This document shows positions 34,561 through 41,148 of a DNA stretch of 64,000 nucleotides, piece after piece. The stretch spans positions 110,091 through 174,090 of the forward strand of contig NZ_LBDA02000001.1 of the NCBI RefSeq assembly GCF_000980885.2, read 5' to 3'. Numbering within the stretch: the stretch's first letter is position 1; every line of letters begins with the position of its first letter. The translations under genes were made by a program, and so were the position numbers. Source of the DNA: Streptomyces malaysiense. Its GTDB lineage: Bacteria; Actinomycetota; Actinomycetes; Streptomycetales; Streptomycetaceae. Below the pieces are notes generated by a model. The model searched no databases. It saw nothing but the letters and a program-made list of their open reading frames with translations, and had not been told where the DNA came from.

Positions 34561-34592
34561 ACCGCTCCCCCCGCCGGGGGAGCGGTCTTTTC
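34561..34592 (+). terminator. rho-independent terminator after efeB
   Basis: ACCGCTCCCCC and GGGGGAGCGGT form an 11-bp stem with a short loop, followed by CTTTTCC. It is one of the few classical hairpin-plus-T-tract terminators in the window. Confidence 0.85.
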
Positions 34593-34642
34593 CTGTTCAT
34601 GGTCTTTTCCTGACCATGGGAAAGGCCTGCCGCCGCCTTTAC

Positions 34643-34658
34643 TGCACATGAGTTGCAA
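34643..34658 (+). promoter_or_regulatory. Nur-like nickel box upstream of the HoxN permease
   Basis: TGCACATGAGTTGCAA fits the Streptomyces Nur consensus tGCaa-N5-ttGCaa at nearly every position (TGCAC-ATGAG-TTGCAA). It lies ~68 bp before the predicted start codon of a nickel/cobalt permease, so nickel-dependent repression by Nur is expected. Confidence 0.65.
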
Positions 34659-34725
34659 GTACGGGATGATGGCGCAGGCTGCTGCCCGCAGCCCTACCCG
34701 TACGACGTTAGGAATGACCCTCCCG

Positions 34726-35877
34726 ATGACGGCCGCCCCTGATTCCGCTCCGTCCCTCCCCGCACAGACCGGCGCCAAGCCGTCGGCCTGGCAACGCGTC
34801 CGCCGCTCCATGACGCGCCAGGAGTGGATCAGGGTCGGCTCGATGGCCGCCTTCGTGCTGGCCCTGCACATCATCGGCTGGGGAACCCTGGTCGGCGTCA
34901 TCGCGCCGCAGCACTTCAGCGTCGGCACCGAGTCCTTCGGCATCGGCATCGGCGTGACCGCCTACACCCTGGGCATGCGGCACGCCTTCGACGCCGACCA
35001 CATCGCGGCCATCGACAACACCACCCGCAAGCTCATGGGCTCGGGGCAGCGCCCGCTGTCCGTCGGCTTCTGGTTCTCCCTCGGCCACTCCACCATCGTC
35101 TTCGGCCTCGCCCTGCTGCTGTCCCTGGGCATGAAGAGCCTGGCCGGACCGGTCGAGAACGACAACTCGCACCTGCACGAGGTCACCGGCCTCATCGGTA
35201 CGACCGTCTCCGGCGCCTTCCTCTACCTGATCGCCGCGATCAACCTCGTCATCCTGGCCGGCATCTGGAAGGTCTTCCGCAAGATGCGCACCGGCCACTA
35301 CGACGAGGCCGCCCTGGAGGCGCAGCTCGACAACCGGGGCTTCATGAACCGCCTGCTCGGCCGGGTCACCAACTCGATCACCAAGCCCTGGCAGATGTAC
35401 CCCCTGGGCATCCTCTTCGGCCTCGGCTTCGACACGGCGACCGAGATCGCCCTGCTGGTCCTGGCCGGCTCCGGCGCCGCCTCCGGACTGCCCTGGTACG
35501 CGATCCTGACCCTGCCGGTCCTGTTCGCGGCCGGCATGTCGCTGCTGGACACCATCGACGGCTCGTTCATGAACTTCGCCTACGGCTGGGCGTTCTCCAA
35601 GCCGGTCCGCAAGGTCTACTACAACCTCACCATCACCGGCCTGTCCGTCGCCGTCGCCCTGATCATCGGCTCCGTCGAACTCCTCGGCCTCCTCGCCGAC
35701 AGGCTGGACCTGCACGGCTTCTTCTGGGACTGGGTCGCCGGGCTCGACCTCAACACGGTCGGCTTCGTCATCGTCGGCCTGTTCTTCGCCACCTGGGCGC
35801 TCGCGCTGCTGGTGTGGAAGGCCGGCCGCATCGAGGAGAAGTGGACCTCGGGCCTGGCGGAGCAGTCCGCCGAATGA
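34726..35877 (+). CDS. HoxN/NixA-type nickel/cobalt permease (NiCoT)
   Basis: This 383-residue integral membrane transporter takes up Ni2+ (or Co2+) with high affinity. The NiCoT signature RHAFDADHIAAIDNTT at ~85-100 contains the HX4DH metal motif (His86, Asp91, His92). Further signatures are FWFSLGHSTIVFGLALLLS and LGFDTATEIALLVLAGSG. Eight hydrophobic segments are visible. The exact start is uncertain: ATG 34726 is used because ATG 34714 directly abuts the only AGGA; the frame is open up to 34648, which lies in the Nur-like box. Likely customers are Ni-superoxide dismutase or urease, not encoded here. Confidence 0.9.
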   Translation: MTAAPDSAPSLPAQTGAKPSAWQRVRRSMTRQEWIRVGSMAAFVLALHIIGWGTLVGVIAPQHFSVGTESFGIGIGVTAYTLGMRHAFDADHIAAIDNTTRKLMGSGQRPLSVGFWFSLGHSTIVFGLALLLSLGMKSLAGPVENDNSHLHEVTGLIGTTVSGAFLYLIAAINLVILAGIWKVFRKMRTGHYDEAALEAQLDNRGFMNRLLGRVTNSITKPWQMYPLGILFGLGFDTATEIALLVLAGSGAASGLPWYAILTLPVLFAAGMSLLDTIDGSFMNFAYGWAFSKPVRKVYYNLTITGLSVAVALIIGSVELLGLLADRLDLHGFFWDWVAGLDLNTVGFVIVGLFFATWALALLVWKAGRIEEKWTSGLAEQSAE

Positions 35878-36028
35878 GGCCGGGCGGCCCACGGGCCGGG
35901 GCGGGCCGGCTCCGGCGCCGGTGACCGGCCGGGCGCCTCGGCGGCCGGATCCGGAATTCGCGGGATTGACGTCCCGGCTTCGGGAAACGCGGGCCGGGAC
36001 CGCCGCGCGAGCACCGAAGGAGGCGACG

Positions 36029-36493
36029 ATGAGCGACGCGCAGACTCCCCTCGGGGACGACGCCCACCAGCCCACCGGGACGAACGAGGAGCAGGCGGAC
36101 GCCGCGCCCGTGGATCCCGAGGACGCGGTCGGTGAACGCTCCTACGACGAGATGCTGGACGAGGGCTACTCGCCGCCCGAGCGGCCCCTCGGCGTCACCA
36201 GGTACGGCACCACCGCCGCCGAGCAGCGCGCGGGGGAGTCCCTGCAGCAGCGGCTCCGCCAGGAGGTCCCGGACCCGGACGACGGGCCGGCCGGCGACGG
36301 CATCGGCGACCTGCCCGGCGGCGAGGGCGAACCCCTCGACCCCGAGGCGGGCGACTCGCGGGCGGGCCGCCTGTCGGCCCGGGACCCGGGAGCGGGCATC
36401 CTCGCCGAGGACGTGGGCATCGACGGGGGCGCGGCGGGCGCGGAGGAAGCCGCGGTGCACGTCGTACCGGACGAGCCGGCCCCGCCGGAGTGA
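36029..36493 (+). CDS. DUF5709-type acidic protein
   Basis: This 154-residue, strongly acidic protein has the conserved segment ERSYDEMLDEGYSPPERPLG near residues 36-55, then a GITRYGTTA-like stretch (GVTRYGTTAAEQRAGESL). The rest is Gly/Asp/Pro-rich with ARDPGAGILAEDVGIDGGAA, typical of actinobacterial DUF5709 proteins. No signal peptide or membrane segment is seen, and the low hydrophobicity suggests disorder. AAGGAGG lies 8 nt before the ATG. Function unknown. Confidence 0.8.
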   Translation: MSDAQTPLGDDAHQPTGTNEEQADAAPVDPEDAVGERSYDEMLDEGYSPPERPLGVTRYGTTAAEQRAGESLQQRLRQEVPDPDDGPAGDGIGDLPGGEGEPLDPEAGDSRAGRLSARDPGAGILAEDVGIDGGAAGAEEAAVHVVPDEPAPPE

Positions 36494-36536
36494 CGCGGAC
36501 GACCCGGCCGGCACCCGGCCGATCCGGCCGCGGACC

Positions 36537-36580
36537 GAGCCGGGGCGGGTGGCGCCCATCCGCGCCGCCCGCCCCGGCTC
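36537..36580. terminator. 13-bp-stem hairpin between convergent genes
   Basis: GAGCCGGGGCGGG (36537-36549) and CCCGCCCCGGCTC (36568-36580) are perfect complements with an 18-nt loop, in the 100 bp between the DUF5709 gene and the small gene on the other strand. No U-tract. Confidence 0.65.
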
Positions 36581-36593
36581 CCCGTCGCCCCCG

Positions 36594-36800
36594 TCAGGGC
36601 AGAAGCTTCTCGATCGCCGACGGACCCTCCGTCTCCAGCTTGCGGCGCGCCCAGTCGAGCGTCTTCGGGGTCACGTCCCTGCCGGCCGCCATCACCAGGT
36701 CCTCCGGGGTGACGTCCTGCTGGGGAGCCGAGTGGAGCAGGGAGTCCGGGGTGCAGTGGTCGTCGGGCGACCGGGACCCTCCAGTTGCGGATGTCGACAT
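36594..36800 (-). CDS. small protein of unknown function (68 aa)
   Basis: This small ORF has a very strong ribosome site (GAGGAGG, 6 nt before the ATG at 36800). The product begins MSTSATGGSRSPDDHCTPDS. The C-terminal half, DVTPEDLVMAAGRDVTPKTL followed by DWARRKLETEGPSAIEKLLP, looks folded and helical. No known domain is recognised. It is divergent to the GH15 gene, sharing a ~210-bp promoter region. The strong ribosome site makes it a credible gene despite its length. Confidence 0.7.
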   Translation of the reverse strand: MSTSATGGSRSPDDHCTPDSLLHSAPQQDVTPEDLVMAAGRDVTPKTLDWARRKLETEGPSAIEKLLP

Positions 36801-37011
36801 GTGTTGCCTCCTCCTCGGTCCGGATGACCGCATCCGTGCCGGTGCCGCCGAACGGGGCACACTCTCACCATTGCCCGCCGCGACGCACCCTGCATCCGGA
36901 GGGTACGCCGGTAACGGGTGAGAAGCGCCTGCCCACTCCACCGCGCCGCACTCGCTCCTAAGCTGGAGACATCGCGGGACGAGTTCGCGCACCCGCACCG
37001 GGAGGCCGCTG

Positions 37012-38856
37012 ATGAGCCAGACGCCGTTCGCCGCGGACACCTCCGCGAGCCCCCGCTACCTGCCCATCGCCGAGCACGGCCTGATCGGCGACCTGCGCAG
37101 TGTCGCCCTGGTCGGCAGCAACGGCACCATCGACTGGTACTGCTCGCCGTCCTTCGACTCGCCCAGCGTCTTCGCGGCCGTCCTGGACGCCGAGCGCGGT
37201 GGCTGCTTCGAGCTGGCCGCCGCCGTACCGGCCCGCACCAAGCAGTTCTACTTCCCCGACACCAACGTGCTGATCACCCGCTTCTTCACCGAGGAGGGCG
37301 TCGGCGAGGTGCAGGACTTCATGCCGGTCACCGCCGATTCCGGACAGCCCTGCGAGACGGTGCGGCACCGGCTGATCCGGCGGGTGGTGTGCGTGCGCGG
37401 CCATGTGCCCTTCCGCGCCCTGGTCGCCCCTCGCTTCGACTACGGATCCGCCCCGCACACCGTCCGCGACATGGACGGCACGCTGCTGTTCGAGTCGCCC
37501 GACCTGTCGCTCGCGCTCACCGCGACCGTGGCCGTGGAGTGCGACGGCCGCGACGCGTGCGCCGAGTTCAAGCTCGCCGAGGGCGAGACGGCGGTGTTCG
37601 CCCTCGACCAGGCCAACACCGCCATCGCCCCACGCGGCTGCGCCCACGCCGAGGCGGAGCACGAGTTCAACGCGACCGTGGCCTACTGGCGGCGCTGGCT
37701 CCACCAGTCCCGCTACCGGGGCCGCTGGCGCGAGATGGTGCACCGCTCCGCGCTCACCCTGAAACTGCTCACCTACGCCCCCAGCGGCGCCATCGTCGCC
37801 GCCCCCACCACCAGCCTGCCCGAGCAGCTCGGCGGTGAGCGCAACTGGGACTACCGGTACGTGTGGGTGCGCGACGCGGCCTTCGCCGTGTACGCGCTGC
37901 TGCGGCTCGGCTTCAGCAGCGAGGCCGAGGCGTTCATGCGCTTCCTGACCACGCACATCAGCCCCGGCGACGGCGCCGCCTCCGGCCCGCTCCAGATCAT
38001 GTACGGCATCGACGGCCGCACCGACCTGTCCGAACGCGAGCTGCCCCATCTGGAGGGCCATCAGGGCTCGGCACCGGTCCGCGTCGGCAACGCGGCCGCC
38101 GGCCAGCTCCAGCTCGACATCTACGGTGCCCTGATCGACTCCGTCTACCTCTTCGACAAATGGGCCCAGCCCATCTCCAGCGGGCAGTGGGACGACGTGA
38201 CCCACCTGGTCGAGTGGGTCTGCGAGCACTGGGACCAGCCCGACGAGGGCGTGTGGGAGACCCGGGGCGGGCGCAAGAACTTCCTGTACTCGCGGCTGAT
38301 GTGCTGGGTCGCGGTGGAACGCGCCATCCGGCTCGCCAACCGGCGCGGGCTGCCCGCCGAACTGCTGCGCTGGCGGCGGACCCGGGACGCCATCTACCGG
38401 CGGATCATGGACCGCGGCTGGTCGGAGCGGCGGCAGGCCTTCGTGCAGCACGAGGGCGGTGACGTGCTGGACGCCTCCGTGCTGATGATGCCGCTCGCCA
38501 AGTTCATCGCTCCCACGGACCCCAAGTGGCTGTCCACCCTCGACGCCCTCACCGAGGAACTCGTCTCCGACTCGCTGGTCTACCGCTACGACCCGTTGGT
38601 CAGCCCCGACGGCCTGCGCGGCGACGAAGGCACCTTCTCCATCTGCTCGTTCTGGTACGTCGAGGCGCTGGTGCGGGCCGGCCGGGTGGACGAGGCCCGG
38701 CTGGCCTTCGAGAAGATGCTCACCTACGCCAACCATCTCGGCCTCTACGCCGAGGAGATCGGCCGCACCGGGGAGCAACAGGGCAACTTCCCGCAGGCGT
38801 TCACTCATCTCTCGCTGATCAGCGCCGCCTTCAACCTCGACCGCGCCCTCGGCTGA
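37012..38856 (+). CDS. GH15-family glycosidase (trehalase/glucoamylase-like)
   Basis: This 614-residue cytoplasmic protein has an N-terminal beta-sandwich (YLPIAEHGLIGDLRSVALVG, then SNGTIDWYCSPSFDSPSVFA) and the (alpha/alpha)6 barrel. Catalytic-region motifs are GGERNWDYRYVWVRDAAF at ~267-284, HWDQPDEGVWETRGGRKNF (general acid Glu in WE), and LGLYAEEIGRTGEQQGNFPQ (general base Glu). Actinobacterial GH15 proteins of this exact layout include mycobacterial trehalases, so trehalose hydrolysis is the leading guess; glucoamylase-type activity is the alternative. A GGGAGG site precedes the ATG. Confidence 0.9.
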   Translation: MSQTPFAADTSASPRYLPIAEHGLIGDLRSVALVGSNGTIDWYCSPSFDSPSVFAAVLDAERGGCFELAAAVPARTKQFYFPDTNVLITRFFTEEGVGEVQDFMPVTADSGQPCETVRHRLIRRVVCVRGHVPFRALVAPRFDYGSAPHTVRDMDGTLLFESPDLSLALTATVAVECDGRDACAEFKLAEGETAVFALDQANTAIAPRGCAHAEAEHEFNATVAYWRRWLHQSRYRGRWREMVHRSALTLKLLTYAPSGAIVAAPTTSLPEQLGGERNWDYRYVWVRDAAFAVYALLRLGFSSEAEAFMRFLTTHISPGDGAASGPLQIMYGIDGRTDLSERELPHLEGHQGSAPVRVGNAAAGQLQLDIYGALIDSVYLFDKWAQPISSGQWDDVTHLVEWVCEHWDQPDEGVWETRGGRKNFLYSRLMCWVAVERAIRLANRRGLPAELLRWRRTRDAIYRRIMDRGWSERRQAFVQHEGGDVLDASVLMMPLAKFIAPTDPKWLSTLDALTEELVSDSLVYRYDPLVSPDGLRGDEGTFSICSFWYVEALVRAGRVDEARLAFEKMLTYANHLGLYAEEIGRTGEQQGNFPQAFTHLSLISAAFNLDRALG

Positions 38857-38891
38857 CCGCGTGTCCGTGGCAGCCGGCTCCCGCGCGGGCC

Positions 38892-39800
38892 TCAGGGCGC
38901 GTCGGCGTACCCCCGGGCGCGGACCAGTTCGTGGACGATCCGGGTGAAGGCGAGGGCCGCCGCGCTGCGGTAGGCGTCGGCGCGGCCGAGGAGCGCCACC
39001 GTGCGGGTCGGCAGTGCGGGGTCCAGCGGCACGGGGGTCAGCCGGGGGTGGTCGTGGGTGATCGCGTCCGGCAGGACGGTGGCGAGGGAGGTGCGCTGCA
39101 CGACCTCGGTCAGGGCCTGGATGGAGTTGGCCTCGACGGCGATGCGCGGGCTGACGCCGTGCCGCTCCAGGTACCCGTCGATATGGCCGCGGGTGGCGAA
39201 GTCGGGGCTGAGCAGAGCGAGTTGGCGGTCGGCGAGATCCCGTACCGGCAGCGCGGCCGAACGGCCCCCGGTAGCGCGGTGGTTGCCGGTGACCAGGGTG
39301 AGTGTCTCGGTGAACAGGGCGGTCCCGGTGAGGCCCGGCAGATGGGTGCCGCGGAAGGCGATGCCGAGGTCGAACTCGTCGGCCAGCAGTCCCGTTTCGA
39401 TCCGGTCCTGGGTGGTCTCCCGCACGGTCAGGCTGATGCCGGGATGCCGGCCGTGCAGCTCGGCGGTGAGCGGGCCGACGAGATAGGCCGTGAACGTGGG
39501 GGTGACCGCCAGCCGCAGCCGCCCGCGCGTCAGGTCCCGCACATCGTGGACGGCGCGCTCGGCGGCGGCCAGCTGATGCAGCGCGCCCCGGGCGTGATGG
39601 GCGTACGCCTCGCCCGCGTCGGTGAGGCGCACGGTGCGTCCGGTGCGGTCGAGCAACTGGGTGCCCAGGGTCCGTTCGAGCTGCTTGATCTGCTGGGAGA
39701 GCGTGGGCTGGGAGATATGCAGATCCTCCGCGGCGCGCGTGAAGTTGCCGTGCTCGGCCACGGCGAGCAGATAGCGCAGGTGACGCAGTTCCAGGGCCAT
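38892..39800 (-). CDS. cynR: LysR-family regulator of the cyanate locus (CynR-like)
   Basis: This 302-residue regulator has an N-terminal helix-turn-helix MALELRHLRYLLAVAEHGNF, then TRAAEDLHISQPTLSQQIKQ, and an inducer-binding domain. It is divergent to carbonic anhydrase and cyanase genes, the arrangement of the E. coli cynR/cynTS locus, so cyanate-responsive activation is inferred. The start ATG 39800 is chosen because a near-consensus promoter ends 7 nt upstream, implying a leaderless mRNA. ATG 39806 and an upstream TTG at 39836 are alternatives. Confidence 0.88.
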   Translation of the reverse strand: MALELRHLRYLLAVAEHGNFTRAAEDLHISQPTLSQQIKQLERTLGTQLLDRTGRTVRLTDAGEAYAHHARGALHQLAAAERAVHDVRDLTRGRLRLAVTPTFTAYLVGPLTAELHGRHPGISLTVRETTQDRIETGLLADEFDLGIAFRGTHLPGLTGTALFTETLTLVTGNHRATGGRSAALPVRDLADRQLALLSPDFATRGHIDGYLERHGVSPRIAVEANSIQALTEVVQRTSLATVLPDAITHDHPRLTPVPLDPALPTRTVALLGRADAYRSAAALAFTRIVHELVRARGYADAP

Positions 39801-39836
39801 GACCATGACTATAGATGTGACTATAGATGGCATCAA
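39798..39836 (-). promoter_or_regulatory. near-consensus, apparently leaderless promoter of cynR
   Basis: On the minus strand a -35 TTGATG (39836-39831), an exact 17-bp spacer and a -10 TATAGT (39813-39808) are followed by 7 nt and the ATG at 39800. This places the predicted transcription start at the A of the start codon. Confidence 0.6.
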
Positions 39837-39847
39837 TGGCTTTGATG
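39806..39847. promoter_or_regulatory. cyn control region: tandem 12-mers and a dyad
   Basis: TGACTATAGATG occurs twice in perfect tandem (39806-39817, 39818-39829). It is followed by CATCAATGGCTTTGATG (39831-39847), a dyad CATCAA/TTGATG. This dyad overlaps the cynR -35 and fits a LysR-type binding site. A TATAGC hexamer at 39867-39872 could be the cynT -10. Confidence 0.55.
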
Positions 39848-39939
39848 TCCAGCGCGTCTTGGACGCTATAGCTCCAGCTCATGCATGGTGGATCTCGCCG
39901 GGCCCCACGGATCCGGCCACCACGAAAGGGAGTGACCCC

Positions 39940-40524
39940 ATGCATCACCTCGCCCAGGGCGTCGCGCGCTTCCAGCAGGACGTCTACCCCGCCAGACGGG
40001 AGCTGTTCGGCCGGCTGGCCGCGCGCCACACGCCGCACACGCTGTTCATCGGCTGCTCCGACGCGCGCGTCGTGCCCGAGCTGATCACCGACTGCGAGCC
40101 GGGCGAGCTGTTCGTCATCCGCACCGCGGGCAACCTGGTCCCCGCCCGCACCCCGGGCGCCGACGGGGTCGCGGCGAGCATCGAGTACGCCGTCGGCACG
40201 CTCGGCGTGCGGGACATCGTCGTCTGCGGGCACTCCGCGTGCGGCGCGATGACCGCCCTCGCCCACGGCCACGACCTCGGCGGCGCCCCCGCGGTCGCCG
40301 ACTGGCTGCGGCTCGCCGACACCTCCGTGGCCCGCACCCATGACGCCGCGGACGTGCCCGCCCTGGTACGGCAGAACGTGCTGGCCCAGCTGGCGAACCT
40401 GGCCACCCACCCCTGTGTCGCCCGCGCCCTGGCGCGGCGCCGGATCACGGTGCGCGGCTGGGTCTTCGACATCGCCACCGGCCGCGTCGAGGAACTCACG
40501 GTCCCCGCCCCGCTCGCCGCCTGA
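39940..40524 (+). CDS. cynT: beta-class carbonic anhydrase of the cyanate operon
   Basis: This 194-residue zinc enzyme interconverts CO2 and bicarbonate. In the cyn system it returns bicarbonate, the co-substrate of cyanase. The zinc ligands Cys39, His98 and Cys101 and the Asp41-Arg43 dyad are all present (FIGCSDARVVPE, CGHSACGAM). GGGAG lies 8 nt upstream of the ATG at 39940; the frame is open back to 39799 through the control region, which is not coding. Cyanase follows 73 bp downstream. Confidence 0.93.
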   Translation: MHHLAQGVARFQQDVYPARRELFGRLAARHTPHTLFIGCSDARVVPELITDCEPGELFVIRTAGNLVPARTPGADGVAASIEYAVGTLGVRDIVVCGHSACGAMTALAHGHDLGGAPAVADWLRLADTSVARTHDAADVPALVRQNVLAQLANLATHPCVARALARRRITVRGWVFDIATGRVEELTVPAPLAA

Positions 40525-40597
40525 CCACCGCCCCCCGGACCGGCCCCGCCGGGGCGGTCCGCCACCCGCACCGACCACACAGTGAGGAACGACCCCC

Positions 40598-41068
40598 GTG
40601 ATCCACGCCCAGTTCGACCCCACCGCCCGCCGGCTCCTGGCCGCCGCCGCCGTCGAGGCCAAGACGCGTCGGGACCTCTCCTGGCGGCAGATCGCCGACG
40701 CCAGCGGCCTGTCGGTCGCCTTCACCACGGCCGCCGTCCTCGGCCAGCACGCCCTGCCCGAGGACGCCGCCGAGGCCGTCGTCGAGCTGCTCGGCCTCGA
40801 CGACGACGCCGCGCTGCTGCTGACCACCGTACCCACCCGCGGCTCGATCCCCGGTGCCGTCCCCACCGACCCGACGATCTACCGCTTCCACGAGATGCTC
40901 CAGGTCTACGGCACCACTCTCAAGGCCCTGGTCCACGAGGAGTTCGGCGACGGCATCATCTCCGCGATCAACTTCAGGCTCGACGTCAAGAAGGTGGCCG
41001 ACCCCGAGGGCGGCGAGCGTGCCGTCATCACCCTGGACGGCAAGTACCTGCCGACCAAGCCCTTCTGA
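40598..41068 (+). CDS. cynS: cyanate hydratase (cyanase)
   Basis: This 156-residue decameric-type enzyme converts cyanate plus bicarbonate to ammonia and CO2 via carbamate. The catalytic triad is exactly where expected by E. coli numbering: Arg96, Glu99 ([12 protein letters not shown]) and Ser122 (DGIISAINF). The N-terminal helix-turn-helix-like domain ([20 protein letters not shown]) is intact. GTG start at 40598 with GAGGAA 9 nt upstream. It is the third gene of a cynR-cynT-cynS locus that would detoxify cyanate and release usable nitrogen. Confidence 0.95.
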   Translation: MIHAQFDPTARRLLAAAAVEAKTRRDLSWRQIADASGLSVAFTTAAVLGQHALPEDAAEAVVELLGLDDDAALLLTTVPTRGSIPGAVPTDPTIYRFHEMLQVYGTTLKALVHEEFGDGIISAINFRLDVKKVADPEGGERAVITLDGKYLPTKPF

Positions 41069-41148
41069 CCCGCCCCCACCTCCCGCGAGGACACCATGGA
41101 CTTCGTCCGGCGCACGGCGAGATCCTGGCCGCCGATGCGGCACGGCCC

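Noticed and set aside
41095..41148. Possible gene remnant after cynS (MDFVRRTARSWP)
   Set aside because: The start MDFV resembles oxidoreductase subunits, but only ~50 bp separate it from the convergent gene end. No homologous stretch follows, so a pseudogene cannot be supported.
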